Part shown: positions 8,096 through 15,930 of the stretch, piece after piece | Layout of the letters: the number at the start of each line of letters is the position of its first letter | How positions within the stretch are numbered: position 1 is the first letter of the stretch | Assembly: GCF_000378205.1 (NCBI RefSeq) | Contig: NZ_KB899418.1 | Coordinates: forward strand, 101,111-165,110 | Direction: 5' to 3' | DNA: 64,000 bases | Source: Sediminispirochaeta bajacaliforniensis DSM 16054 | GTDB lineage: Bacteria > Spirochaetota > Spirochaetia > DSM-16054 > Sediminispirochaetaceae | Made by a program: the position numbers and the translations under genes | The notes under the pieces: generated by a model | Databases searched by the model: none | Told to the model about the DNA's origin: nothing | Seen by the model: only the letters and a program-made list of their open reading frames with translations

Positions 8096-8398
8096 TTACT
8101 CGAAGTCCAAACGCCCCTGAGCGGACGTATTGCGGCCGCTGCGCTTGGCGCGGATGATCTCGTAGAGGCGCTGGATGGTAATGTCGAAAGAGCGCACAAC
8201 CTCCTTGTGGTTGTGGCCGTTGAACGCCTGGTAGATCGCCTCGTCGATCTCCTCCCGAAAGGCGCTCTCGGTCTTCGGGAGGTAGACCTGCATGCCGCCG
8301 AAGTAATCCAGAATCCGGCGCACCACCATCTTTGAAAGCTCCCGGTCGTCCAGGACCTTGTCCACCACATCAATCATCTCTTGTACCGTCTCTGTCAC
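8096..8398 (-). CDS. mor: Mor family transcriptional activator
   Basis: 100 residues, last gene of the early operon. An N-terminal helical dimerisation part is followed by a helix-turn-helix-like region with AFNGHNHKEVVRSFDITIQRLYEIIRAKR in two pieces, and the VRSFDIT..RLYEII pattern is typical of Mor/C proteins. Mor turns on middle/late transcription by recruiting host polymerase. Only one Mor/C-type gene is visible in the window, so it may drive the three late units directly through the shared 18-bp motif. The GTG start overlaps the GemA stop. Confidence 0.88.
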   Translation of the reverse strand: MTETVQEMIDVVDKVLDDRELSKMVVRRILDYFGGMQVYLPKTESAFREEIDEAIYQAFNGHNHKEVVRSFDITIQRLYEIIRAKRSGRNTSAQGRLDFE

Positions 8399-8859
8399 GT
8401 CCCCTCCCGTTGTTCGTGCTCAAGGCGGTCTATCCACTGCTTGAGGCTTTCGATCACCATCGACAACTGGTCACGTCGATACAGATCCTGATCCCCCGCC
8501 ATCCGGTGCACGTAGCTGAGCATCGAACCGTAGCGCTTGCTCTGCACCGCGCCCAGCTCGTAGAGCCGGCACCACAGGGCGTAACACTTGCCCAGCTGGG
8601 GATTCTCCACCTTCGGCCGCCGGGACTTCTGAAACCCGAGGCGCTTGAAGGCATCCAGGACCGCCGCATACTGGCGATAGGTCTCGATGTCCGCCGCCGA
8701 CCGGACCCCCGCGGCCCCCTCCAGAAGCGCCCGGTAGGACTCGTCGTCCAGCCCCAACTCCTTCTTTGCCACGTGGATTATCGCCATTTTGCGCCGGCGA
8801 TCGGAGAGCCCCCCGGCCCCCCGATCATCCGTTTCAACCCGTTCCGCTGCCGCCACCAT
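8395..8859 (-). CDS. gemA: GemA-like regulator (Mu gp16, DUF1018)
   Basis: 154 residues from ATG 8859, which has AAGGAGAGA directly ahead; the frame is open further upstream but that part overlaps DUF3164. The segment HVAKKELGLDDESYRALLEG and VLDAFKRLGFQ define DUF1018/GemA, a Mu early protein that alters host gene expression and DNA supercoiling. The N-terminal 30 residues before MAIIHVAKK are extra and highly charged, so a start at the inner ATG is also possible. Located between DUF3164 and Mor, as in many Mu-like phages. Confidence 0.85.
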   Translation of the reverse strand: MVAAAERVETDDRGAGGLSDRRRKMAIIHVAKKELGLDDESYRALLEGAAGVRSAADIETYRQYAAVLDAFKRLGFQKSRRPKVENPQLGKCYALWCRLYELGAVQSKRYGSMLSYVHRMAGDQDLYRRDQLSMVIESLKQWIDRLEHEQREGT

Positions 8860-8873
8860 TCTCTCCTTCGGCG

Positions 8874-9491
8874 CTACACCGCCGCGATATCCAACGCCAG
8901 CTGGTGGTAGTTCCCTTCGTCGTCCCGCTGGTAGAGCCGGATATACTCCTTGCTCACCGCCACCGTCACGCTGTCGCTGATCGCCTCCATGGCCCGCTGC
9001 CACTCGTCGTCAGTGATATCCAGGCGCCGGAGGCCCAGGATACGCTTCGTGTCCACCTTGCCCTGTTTGTCCACCTTGAAGGCGTCCTCCACCAGCACCT
9101 TGATCTCAGACCGTGACCCCTTGCTCCACCGGCGGATGCAGCTGTCGATCAGCTCCTTGGCCACCTGGAGACGCTCGTCAAAGGTCACATAGTCGTTCAC
9201 CGAGATCTGCACCTTGAAGGCGCCGTCGTAGCTCGTGAGCGTCACATTGCCCTTGGCGCCGCCCATCTCAACACCGTACTCCTCGGCGGACCGCGCCACA
9301 AAGCCCTTGACCGCCTCCATCGCCTCCATCTTGAACGCGCTCAGCGTGGTGTGCACGTCCCGCGCCTTCTTCACCAGGTCCCGCACCAGATCGTCACGAT
9401 CGCGGTCCACCGGCTTCACCTTGTTCTTCGGCACCAGCCGCCCCTGGGGGTCCATCATGTATCCCTTGGGGATCTCCATCGTTGTGTGCAT
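8874..9491 (-). CDS. DUF3164 family early phage protein
   Basis: 205 residues. ATG 9491 is preferred because GGAGGAG lies four bases ahead; another ATG at 9521 overlaps the MuB stop as ATGA and would add ten residues. The signature PKGYMMDPQGRLVPKNKVKP is split around MMDPQGRLVP and is typical of DUF3164, followed by a long helical region and a C-terminal block with ILGLRRLDITDDEW. Such proteins sit next to MuB and are believed to act in early phage DNA metabolism, but the biochemical role is unknown. Confidence 0.88.
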   Translation of the reverse strand: MHTTMEIPKGYMMDPQGRLVPKNKVKPVDRDRDDLVRDLVKKARDVHTTLSAFKMEAMEAVKGFVARSAEEYGVEMGGAKGNVTLTSYDGAFKVQISVNDYVTFDERLQVAKELIDSCIRRWSKGSRSEIKVLVEDAFKVDKQGKVDTKRILGLRRLDITDDEWQRAMEAISDSVTVAVSKEYIRLYQRDDEGNYHQLALDIAAV

Positions 9492-9520
9492 CGTCTCCTC
9501 CTTCTGCACGTATGATTTCA

Positions 9521-10639
9521 TCAGGCGGAAAGCACCGTCTCCGCATCGATCCGCGATTGACCGATCTCCGCCGCCAGATTCATGCTTCGTTTGACCAGGT
9601 TGTTCACCGTCAGCGGGTAGGCGAGGCTGATCGCCTGGCCGCCCCGGGTCCGCCGGGCAAGGCGTTCCCGCATGGCGTTGTAGGCGCTCTCGTCCACCAG
9701 CTCCTTGACATCCCGGCCGATCCGCTTCATCTTCAACTGCAGGTAGGCTTCAAGTTCGCCTGGTCGGGCCAGAGACTCGATCTCGGCAACTTCAACCCGC
9801 CTGATTATTTCCCTGGCTTCCCAGTTCCGAGACTCGTCCAACTTACTTTTGAGCTCGGGCTGGGCTATCAGGATAATCGCCAGCAGTTTCTTGAACCCGT
9901 CTTCCAGCTCCCAGAACCGCTTCAAATACTTGAGAGTCGCAATCGCCAGATCGTGAGCCTCCTCAATCACCAGCACGTGGCTCCATCCCGCCCGGCTGCT
10001 TGCGGTAAGGATCCGCTCCACCTGCCGCGCCTTCGCCTCCAGGGTGCGCTTGGGCCGCTCGGTGCTGCAGTCCTCCACAATCGCATCGGCGATGCTGGTC
10101 GCCGTGAGCCGGGTCTTGTCGATGGTCCGGGGGAAGATCACCTTCACCTTGAGCCCCTCCTGGTTGATCCGGTCGCTCATATACCGCCGCAGAGTCGTCT
10201 TGCCGCTGCCGGACTCCCCCAGCACCGCAAGCATCCCGCCCACCTTGGCGGTCATGTACATGTACTCCGCCACATACCGGCTGGAGTCGCCCAGATAGAC
10301 ATCCTCCTGCCCGTTCACATCATCCACAAAGGGATCCTGAAAAACCCCGAACTGCCGCTTGGCCGCCTGACTCAACATAACGTTGACCTCCTGTTCTGCC
10401 TCGTCTTCGTCGTTGTTCTCGTCCCGGCCGTCCAGAAATCTCCAGATACCGGTGACATCCACGTTCCGGGCGGTGAGGATTCCATTCACCGTATCCCGAA
10501 CTTCTTTCTGCTTGCGCCCTTTGGGAAACCGACCGTGGTTCACAATCAAGCTGACCGAGGCAATGCTCATACCGAGCTCGCTGGCCAGCCTGGTGTGGCT
10601 GATCTTCGCTTCCCGCAGCGCATCCTTTACCGTGCGCAC
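9521..10639 (-). CDS. Transposition target-capture ATPase (MuB-like)
   Basis: 372 residues. Residues 12-40 form a helix-turn-helix (SHTRLASELGMSIASVSLIV) as in MuB, followed by an AAA+ domain with Walker A GESGSGKTT at 141-149 and Walker B-like VLVIEEAHDLA in the middle. MuB binds target DNA in an ATP-dependent filament, delivers it to the MuA transpososome and protects the prophage from self-insertion. The gene overlaps the end of the transposase gene by 13 bp. Confidence 0.93.
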   Translation of the reverse strand: MRTVKDALREAKISHTRLASELGMSIASVSLIVNHGRFPKGRKQKEVRDTVNGILTARNVDVTGIWRFLDGRDENNDEDEAEQEVNVMLSQAAKRQFGVFQDPFVDDVNGQEDVYLGDSSRYVAEYMYMTAKVGGMLAVLGESGSGKTTLRRYMSDRINQEGLKVKVIFPRTIDKTRLTATSIADAIVEDCSTERPKRTLEAKARQVERILTASSRAGWSHVLVIEEAHDLAIATLKYLKRFWELEDGFKKLLAIILIAQPELKSKLDESRNWEAREIIRRVEVAEIESLARPGELEAYLQLKMKRIGRDVKELVDESAYNAMRERLARRTRGGQAISLAYPLTVNNLVKRSMNLAAEIGQSRIDAETVLSA

Positions 10640-12354
10640 GCTTCCCCTCCCTCAAGGTCACCCAGAAAGGCGTCGAGCTCCGGCTCCGTCACCCCTTCCG
10701 GGAACCGTCGTTTAATCTCGGCAAAGTAGGACGGGTCCCACCCGTGACCCAGCCGTGCCATCACGTACTTGGCCGCCTCCACATGGTTGAGCGTCCTCAC
10801 CGGTTCACGCCGCGTATCTATCACCGCCCCCCGCCGGGGGAAGGGCAGCATCGAGCCGCCCTCGTCGGCGATCGCGTCCACCGCCCGCAGACCCGCTCCG
10901 TCGTTGAACTCCTCCATCGGTACCGCTCCCGGCCCGGTGAGGTTGTCCAGTTTCTTGTGAATCAAGTCCACGTAGGTCTCCGGGTTGCGCTTGTAGTTCT
11001 CGCCCCACACCGGCGCGTCCAGCGGCTGCCCGAGCTCGTCCATCTCCACCGGATAGACCGTCTCGGTGACCGTCTGTCCCTCCCAGTCGTGGCGGATCCG
11101 CAAGGCTCCGAGCTCGTCCATCAACAGCGCCTGCACCTCTACGGTGGCGCCCACACGTACCCCCGGAACCCCGCCCACGCGGTAGACCGCCCGGCGCTTT
11201 ATTCGCGGGTGCACAAAGGTGATCGTCAGATCCCCGGCAACCTTCCGGGTCTCCGGCTGGTAGGCCAGAAGCTCCTTGGCCTCTTCCGGCAGCTCCCTGA
11301 GCTCCTCCGGGCGGATCGCCAGCCACGCCTCCAGGCGGGCAAACTTGACCCCCCGGCGCTCCAGGCGCGTATCCACACCCTTGATCCGGTTGGCGTTGTA
11401 CAGCGCCGCCCAGCGCTCCGCCGCCTCGTTGAGCTCCTCCACCGATGCCACCGGCTGGAAGCGCAGGCGACTCTCAAAGAGCGTCTCCACCAGGTTGTTG
11501 GCGTTCTCAACGGACCCCTTCACCCGGGGCTTACCCGGCAGGTGCACGTGGGTCTTTACATCCAGCCCCTCCAGTGCGTTCTGGATCGGCTTTGAGGTGT
11601 TGGCGCTGCCGGCGTCCCAGATCAGCCACTCCGGCACCCCGTGAAAGGCGTAGAGCGGATCATCCTTCGGGCTCCAGGCGTACATCAGAAAGTCCCACAG
11701 CGCCGTCATGCTCTCACCCGGCTGCTGGTAGTAGCGCAGTGAGATCGAGCCGGTGCGGTGGTCGGTGAGCACGTAGCGCCACACCTTCAGCTCCCCCTTC
11801 TTCTCCATGAAGGGCTTATTCTTGTACGCCTCGGAGTCCTCGATGATCCGCTGACGCTGCTTGGGAAGTCGCTTCATCCCCTGGGTCTTGTCCGGCAGGT
11901 AGTACAGCAGGCACAAACTCGGGTCCACCAGGTGAACATGGTTGGGGTGGAGGCTGCGCATGTTGATATGCGCCGTCTCGCTCTTGCTCTGCGTCCCCAG
12001 GTCCATCCCCCGGGCCCGCAAAAGCCGCGCCAGGTGCTCGTTGCTCGCCCCGTTGAAGTTGACCCCGTTGGCCTCAAGGATCTGCCGCGCCGTGGGGATG
12101 TACAGGGTTGCCTTGCCGTTCTGCCGCACCGCCGCGTTCATCGCCGCCGCCAGAATCTCCAGGCTGTCGGAGGGAACTTCCGTGTCTCCGGCGTCCCGGC
12201 GCCGGCGTCGGCCGGACTCCCACCCGGCGGCCTTCAGCTTGCGGTAGAGTTGCTTCGTATCCATCCTGAGCTGACCCGCCCAGGTCTTGATCATCGTCGA
12301 GCGTCGGGCCGGGTCCTCGACGCCTTCCAGTAGCCGCACATACTCCTCAAGCAT
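10627..12354 (-). CDS. Mu-type DDE transposase (MuA-like)
   Basis: 575 residues, shorter than MuA (663). The N-terminal third contains helical DNA-binding parts; the RNase H-like catalytic core carries D144 (HLVDPS), D247 (IWDAGSAN) and E283 (GSVENANNLVE), a D, D-35-E layout. A beta-barrel and a C-terminal tail for MuB contact follow. It cuts the prophage ends and joins them to target DNA for integration and replication. Neighbours DUF3102 upstream and MuB downstream support the call. Confidence 0.95.
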   Translation of the reverse strand: MLEEYVRLLEGVEDPARRSTMIKTWAGQLRMDTKQLYRKLKAAGWESGRRRRRDAGDTEVPSDSLEILAAAMNAAVRQNGKATLYIPTARQILEANGVNFNGASNEHLARLLRARGMDLGTQSKSETAHINMRSLHPNHVHLVDPSLCLLYYLPDKTQGMKRLPKQRQRIIEDSEAYKNKPFMEKKGELKVWRYVLTDHRTGSISLRYYQQPGESMTALWDFLMYAWSPKDDPLYAFHGVPEWLIWDAGSANTSKPIQNALEGLDVKTHVHLPGKPRVKGSVENANNLVETLFESRLRFQPVASVEELNEAAERWAALYNANRIKGVDTRLERRGVKFARLEAWLAIRPEELRELPEEAKELLAYQPETRKVAGDLTITFVHPRIKRRAVYRVGGVPGVRVGATVEVQALLMDELGALRIRHDWEGQTVTETVYPVEMDELGQPLDAPVWGENYKRNPETYVDLIHKKLDNLTGPGAVPMEEFNDGAGLRAVDAIADEGGSMLPFPRRGAVIDTRREPVRTLNHVEAAKYVMARLGHGWDPSYFAEIKRRFPEGVTEPELDAFLGDLEGGEACAR

Positions 12355-12357
12355 CGG

Positions 12358-13332
12358 TCATTCCTCATCCGGCTCGGTCGGCTCTGGGAAATACCCCACA
12401 AACTCGTCGCTAAAGTGCTCGGCGTACTCCTCTCGGAGGATCTTCGCCCGCTCTTCCACATCTTCCATCTGGAAGGTCAGCTTGGTGGGAACGTGCCCCG
12501 CCTGCACGTAGAAGCGGATCGACTGGAACCGCTGAAAGAGCTCCTCGGCGATCCCGGAGAGCTTCTGGTTCAGGTGAAACTGCGCCCCGTCCCACTCGCC
12601 GGGCTCGATCTCCCGCAGACGCCCGAGGATGTAGTCGATCCGGTTCTGCAGCCGGGCGCCTTCCATCCATACCACGTCGATCTCCGCCGAGAGGCGCTCG
12701 GCCTCCGGCTCCCAGCTATGCGGGTACAGGAGCTTCCGGTTGGCCTGCTCCAGCTCGGTGATCCGCTCCTCCTTCTTCTGGATCCGCTCGGAGTAGGCGA
12801 TCGCGTCCTGCCGCCGCTCCTCCCGCTCGGCCCGGAGGATCTTCCGCAGCTCCGTGGGGCTCATCCGCTGGATATCGTCCAGGCTCTTGCCCGCCAGGGT
12901 GCCCCCTTCCTCCAGCGCCTCCAGGTCCTCGTCGTCCATCATCGCCAGCTCGTAGACCTTGGTGACGGAGTCCAAATGGGCGACCAGTCGCCCTTTTGGG
13001 TTTGGCTCACCGTTGTCGCCTATAAACTTTCTGGCGGCCCGCATCATGCTTTTGGCAACGGAATGGCTAATTCCGATATTTTCCTCGACGTACTTCATGA
13101 AGTTACCGTGTGACTCATGCTCCTTGAGCTGGATCAACCGGCGCCCCGCCTGGAGCATCGCCATCACTCCCTGGTGGAGATAGAACTTCACCTCACCCAC
13201 GATCCGCCCGGCGTCGTAGGGCAGGTTGTCCCCGTAGGTCTCGTCTATTTCGTGGATATTCTTGGCTACGATCGCCTGTGCTTCCGGCGTTACGTCCCGC
13301 GCCGCTTCATTGTTCCGCTTAGTATTCGCCAT
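12358..13332 (-). CDS. DUF3102 family early phage protein
   Basis: 324 residues. The first 130 residues are a DUF3102 domain, seen in IVGEVKFYLHQGVMAMLQAG followed by the block HESHGNFMKYVEENIGIS and SVAKSMMRAARKF. The rest is mostly coiled coil (residues about 170-235) and a helical end. DUF3102 proteins occur in phages and plasmids close to replication or transposition genes, with no established reaction. It lies four bases upstream of the transposase start, so the two are probably co-translated. Confidence 0.82.
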   Translation of the reverse strand: MANTKRNNEAARDVTPEAQAIVAKNIHEIDETYGDNLPYDAGRIVGEVKFYLHQGVMAMLQAGRRLIQLKEHESHGNFMKYVEENIGISHSVAKSMMRAARKFIGDNGEPNPKGRLVAHLDSVTKVYELAMMDDEDLEALEEGGTLAGKSLDDIQRMSPTELRKILRAEREERRQDAIAYSERIQKKEERITELEQANRKLLYPHSWEPEAERLSAEIDVVWMEGARLQNRIDYILGRLREIEPGEWDGAQFHLNQKLSGIAEELFQRFQSIRFYVQAGHVPTKLTFQMEDVEERAKILREEYAEHFSDEFVGYFPEPTEPDEE

Positions 13333-13639
13333 ACTGACTTTCCCCCTGGATGTACTCGATGTTCAGACGGTTCACCTTCTCCATCACCGTCATGATGTTG
13401 CGCTGCACCACCCGCATCAGCTCCGCAAAGGTCGGGGTGATCCGCCAGCCGCCGGAGGGCAGCTTCTCCGCCCAGCCCACCGCCTCCAGGTTCTTCAGGT
13501 CCCGGAAGATCGCCGTAGTGCCGCCGCCGATCTCGCCGGCCAGCTCCCCCGCGGTAATGCCGTCCAGCTCATGGCCCACCAGGTGCTGCATCACCTTGAT
13601 CAGCCGCTGTTGTCCGTTGTTGAGGTAGTTCTCAGCCAT
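13319..13639 (-). CDS. Winged-helix early phage protein
   Basis: 106 residues with an IclR/MarR-like winged helix: QRLIKVMQHLVGHELDGIT, then TAGELAGEIGGGTTAIFRDLKNLEAVGWAE read in two pieces, with recognition helix around TTAIFRDLKNLE and a wing at LPSGGWRITP. The C-terminal helix may dimerise. Small winged-helix proteins of this kind are common between repressor and transposase in Mu-like phages; a regulatory role in early transcription is likely but unproven. Confidence 0.75.
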   Translation of the reverse strand: MAENYLNNGQQRLIKVMQHLVGHELDGITAGELAGEIGGGTTAIFRDLKNLEAVGWAEKLPSGGWRITPTFAELMRVVQRNIMTVMEKVNRLNIEYIQGESQYGEY

Positions 13640-13955
13640 GGGCGCCCTCCACCGGCATGGCGATGGTGGTGAGGTAGGTCCCGTGGTGACTGCCCATCTC
13701 TATGTAGCTCACCAGCCGGTAGCCGATCGCCGCCACCGCCTTCACCATCACCTCCATGGTCACGTCCAGGTTGTCCCGCCGGGGCGGCTCGATCACCTCG
13801 ATGATCACCACGCCCATCCCCTGGGGGTTGATCCGCGCCACAAATCCGTAGTCCCGCAGGTGACTCTCCATCCGCGCTTTCAGCGCCCTGCGCATCAGCC
13901 CCGGATCGGGGACGGTTTCGGTCCTGGTCTCGATAGCCGTTGTCTGTGTAACCAT
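13632..13955 (-). CDS. Early prophage protein, unknown function
   Basis: 107 residues, alpha/beta in appearance, with GFVARINPQGMGVVIIEVIE and IGYRLVSYIEMGSHHGTYLT as the most structured parts. I do not recognise the family. It is coupled to the winged-helix gene downstream by an eight-base overlap and shares the early promoter. The first 20 residues are Thr/Glu-rich and could be a flexible leader or indicate a later start. Confidence 0.6.
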   Translation of the reverse strand: MVTQTTAIETRTETVPDPGLMRRALKARMESHLRDYGFVARINPQGMGVVIIEVIEPPRRDNLDVTMEVMVKAVAAIGYRLVSYIEMGSHHGTYLTTIAMPVEGAHG

Positions 13956-13960
13956 GCTGA

Positions 13961-14233
13961 TTACCTCCTCTGGTCTTCGTATGTCCTCGTCAACAGGTGG
14001 CCCCAGCGCTGGGTGTAGGCCAGTGCCGCCCGGACGTAGGCTTCATGGGTTGCGGGGTCCCGACTCACCCGGCTGCGCAGCTCCGCCAGGTGCGCCGTAT
14101 CCATCCGATACCGGACCGCCCGCACCCCGGAGGTGATCATCACCTTCCACACCGCCCAGGCCCGGATAATCCGGCCCACAAGAGACCCCAGGTGAAAGAA
14201 GGTGAACGCCACCAGTCGCTGCTTTCGCCTCAT
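13961..14233 (-). CDS. Small basic early prophage protein
   Basis: 90 residues from ATG 14233, which overlaps the stop of the preceding gene; the open frame extends upstream but the extension overlaps that gene. Very basic, with a weakly hydrophobic N-terminal segment (LVAFTFFHLGSLVGRIIRAW) that could be membrane-associated, and a helical end rich in Arg. No family recognised. Confidence 0.55.
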   Translation of the reverse strand: MRRKQRLVAFTFFHLGSLVGRIIRAWAVWKVMITSGVRAVRYRMDTAHLAELRSRVSRDPATHEAYVRAALAYTQRWGHLLTRTYEDQRR

Positions 14234-14421
14234 GCCATGAGCTCCTTCTGTACCGCGCTGATCTCCTGCCCCAGGGCGTCGATCCGATCGTTCACCCGGT
14301 CGAGCTCGGCCTCGCTCATCGCCTCGCTCTGCTTGCGCTTGTACAGCTCGTGCAGGTTCACCCGCAGCTCCTTGAGCCGATCCTTTGCCGGCCGCGTTGT
14401 CGCTTCTGGATTCCACTTCAT
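14230..14421 (-). CDS. Small coiled-coil early prophage protein
   Basis: 63 residues, nearly all heptad-like helix with many Glu, Arg, Lys and Leu (LKELRVNLHELYKRKQSEA; VNDRIDALGQEISAVQ). Good spacing from neighbours and a GAGGAGCGAGT ahead of the ATG support it being real. Function unknown. Confidence 0.6.
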   Translation of the reverse strand: MKWNPEATTRPAKDRLKELRVNLHELYKRKQSEAMSEAELDRVNDRIDALGQEISAVQKELMA

Positions 14422-14437
14422 ACTCGCTCCTCCTTCT

Positions 14438-14731
14438 TCACCACAGCTCCAGCTGGTCCCGTTGCGTAACGATCCGCCACGTCTTGGCCAGCTTCCCGGT
14501 CACCTCGCAGCGGCGCTTGCCGCTCTCGGTGATCACACCCTTGTCCAACAGCTCCGTCCGACGGGGGCGTATCTGGTTGGGGTCCCCCGCGCCGGCCAGC
14601 TGGGCAAGCTCCCGGTCGGTGTGCTCCGGGTATCGTCGGATCAGCTCGTACACCAGATGCTGCCGTTCCCCGAGGGTCTCGAGGATCTCGTGGTAGCTCT
14701 CCACTGATGTGACGGCGATCCGCTTCCTCAT
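14438..14731 (-). CDS. Winged-helix DNA-binding early protein
   Basis: 97 residues with the pattern of a small winged helix: RQHLVYELIRRYPEHTDRE, then LAQLAGAGDPNQIRPRRTEL as turn and recognition helix, then a wing at ESGKRRCEVTGKLAKTW. Phage and plasmid proteins of this shape are often replication or transcription modifiers. It follows the two small paralogous proteins at the start of the early operon. No exact family named. Confidence 0.68.
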   Translation of the reverse strand: MRKRIAVTSVESYHEILETLGERQHLVYELIRRYPEHTDRELAQLAGAGDPNQIRPRRTELLDKGVITESGKRRCEVTGKLAKTWRIVTQRDQLELW

Positions 14732-14734
14732 CCG

Positions 14735-15037
14735 CTACGCCCCCTTGACCATCGACGGATCAATCTGGGTGCGCCCGGCAAGGATCGCCTCCCGCTCGCC
14801 CGCTGCCCGGTCGTACCGGAGCATCGCGTCGATGATCGCGTCACGGTAGAAATCCCCTTTCTTGAGATGGTGATTCCTCTTGAAAAACGCCTCCATCGCC
14901 TCGCGGTCGCCTTTCCTCAGGATTGCCGACACCGAGACGTAGTTCACGTCAGCCGGTCGCGGCTTCCGTGCGCTCTGCCCGGACTTCTTCGCCGTAGTAC
15001 GCTTCCGTTTCCACCACAACAACCTGGATAGCTTCAT
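14735..15037 (-). CDS. Small early DNA-binding-type protein, paralogue 2
   Basis: 100 residues. The core FFKRNHHLKKGDFYRDAI (about residues 50-67) is almost identical to the core of the preceding gene product, so the two are tandem paralogues. A basic N-terminal extension of about 30 residues is unique to this copy. The length and strand-helix-helix impression suggest a ribbon-helix-helix-type DNA binder, but this is inference. Overlaps the upstream stop by four bases. Confidence 0.65.
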   Translation of the reverse strand: MKLSRLLWWKRKRTTAKKSGQSARKPRPADVNYVSVSAILRKGDREAMEAFFKRNHHLKKGDFYRDAIIDAMLRYDRAAGEREAILAGRTQIDPSMVKGA

Positions 15038-15234
15038 ACCGCCTCCTCGACGCCCTCCGACGCCTTTCTCTTCTGGTACCGACGGATCTCACGGATGATC
15101 GCGTCCCGGTAGAAATCCCCTTTCTTGAGCCGCCGGTTCTTCTGAAAGAACCGCTCCAGCTCCTCCAGGTCTTCCGGCAGCCAGGCGGGGGTGATTGCTC
15201 TGTACACCCTATTATTGGTCAACCGCTTGTTCAT
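15034..15234 (-). CDS. Small early DNA-binding-type protein, paralogue 1 (leaderless start)
   Basis: 66 residues from ATG 15234. Although the frame is open back to 15363, the early promoter places transcription start at about 15234, so only this ATG or a later one can be used. The core FFQKNRRLKKGDFYRDAI is shared with the next gene. As first gene behind the repressor-controlled promoter it holds the place of Mu Ner, the early negative regulator, and may play that part; no clear Ner sequence is seen. Confidence 0.68.
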   Translation of the reverse strand: MNKRLTNNRVYRAITPAWLPEDLEELERFFQKNRRLKKGDFYRDAIIREIRRYQKRKASEGVEEAV

Positions 15235-15297
15235 GCCCTTATTATCGGTTAACCGTTGGGAAATGTCAAGATTTTTATGTATTTTTTTGGTTAACCG
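15217..15297. promoter_or_regulatory. Repressor operator cluster (three GGTTAACCG-type sites)
   Basis: Three related sites lie between the divergent repressor and early genes: 15217-15225 (GGTCAACCG), 15246-15255 (palindromic CGGTTAACCG, inside Pe) and 15289-15297 (GGTTAACCG, just ahead of the repressor -10). Their placement would let one protein shut Pe and tune its own promoter. The likely binder is the HTH protein starting at 15334. Confidence 0.78.
15241..15269 (-). promoter_or_regulatory. Early promoter Pe, sigma70 type
   Basis: On the minus strand TTGACA (15269-15264) and GATAAT (15246-15241) are separated by exactly 17 bases; the spacer contains the operator CGGTTAACC. Start of transcription is expected at about 15234, the A of the first ATG. 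Confidence 0.85.
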
Positions 15298-15305
15298 ATT
15301 ATAAT
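15277..15305 (+). promoter_or_regulatory. Repressor promoter (consensus -10, weak -35)
   Basis: A perfect TATAAT at 15300-15305 has no good -35 at 16 to 18 bases (ATGTAT at best). An operator site abuts the -10. AAGGAGGGGG at 15312-15320 could serve translation of the repressor. Confidence 0.6.
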
Positions 15306-15333
15306 GCCGATAAGGAGGGGGAGAGGTATGTAG

Positions 15334-15723
15334 GTGGGACGCCAAGACACGAGGAAGCGGCACAGGTTCAAGGAGACTCTATCTCACGAGCTACAGAAGG
15401 CTCGTGGGATTCAATCTCGAGTTGCCAGAGAAGCGGATGTGAAGCAGTCGTCAATTAGCTACTGGACCAACCCGGAAACCACCGCTCTTCCCACCGTCGA
15501 GCAGGCGTACGATATCGCCCGGGCTCTCGGCGTTTCCCTGGAATACCTTATTACCGGCGAGGGCGCCGAGCCGCCACCGGCACAACCGAGGCTGTCAAAG
15601 CAGGAGGAGCGACTGGTAGCCGCCTTCCGGCGCCTCACGCCGGATCAGCGTAGCCAGATCGTCGCCATGATAGAGACCTTCCTCCCTCGGGAGGATACCG
15701 GCAATCAAGAGGAGGCGGGATGA
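15334..15723 (+). CDS. HTH (XRE/cI-type) prophage repressor
   Basis: 129 residues from GTG 15334. Residues 10-70 form a five-helix HTH with RGIQSRVAREADVKQSSISY as turn and recognition helix, followed by LPTVEQAYDIARALGVSLEYL, the standard XRE end. A proline-rich linker leads to a C-terminal helix (LVAAFRRLTPDQRSQIVAMI) of the kind that mediates oligomerisation in cI-like proteins. It faces the early operon divergently across the operator cluster. An ATG-TAG start-stop pair lies three bases ahead of the GTG and may affect initiation. Confidence 0.85.
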   Translation: MGRQDTRKRHRFKETLSHELQKARGIQSRVAREADVKQSSISYWTNPETTALPTVEQAYDIARALGVSLEYLITGEGAEPPPAQPRLSKQEERLVAAFRRLTPDQRSQIVAMIETFLPREDTGNQEEAG

Positions 15724-15800
15724 TCGGGGCGGGGTCTGGTACGCAAAGCCCTCCGGCGGTAATCCTGGAGTTTCCCACCGGGCGGCGGGTGGAGTAAGGC

Positions 15801-15903
15801 AAAAACGAAACTGGTTTCGTTTTTCAACCCCCTCTTGGGGCGGCGAATGCAATACTGGTTTTGAATTTCGGCACAACGAAAAGGGCAACTGGTTTCCCTT
15901 TTC
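15801..15903. repeat. Three inverted repeats centred on ACTGGT
   Basis: 15801-15824 is an 11-bp-arm palindrome (arms aaaaacgaaac / gtttcgttttt). 15850-15863 is a weaker dyad and 15878-15903 has gaaaaggg / cccttttc arms. All share the centre ACTGGT, and a fourth copy follows the next gene (16585-16608). The first could also work as a terminator in either direction. Confidence 0.75.
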
Positions 15904-15930
15904 AGGCAATACATACACCAGGAGGTATCT

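Noticed and set aside
8462..8480. Further ACTGGT dyad inside the GemA gene
   Set aside because: The arms pair over four bases only and the site lies inside coding DNA; chance is a sufficient explanation.
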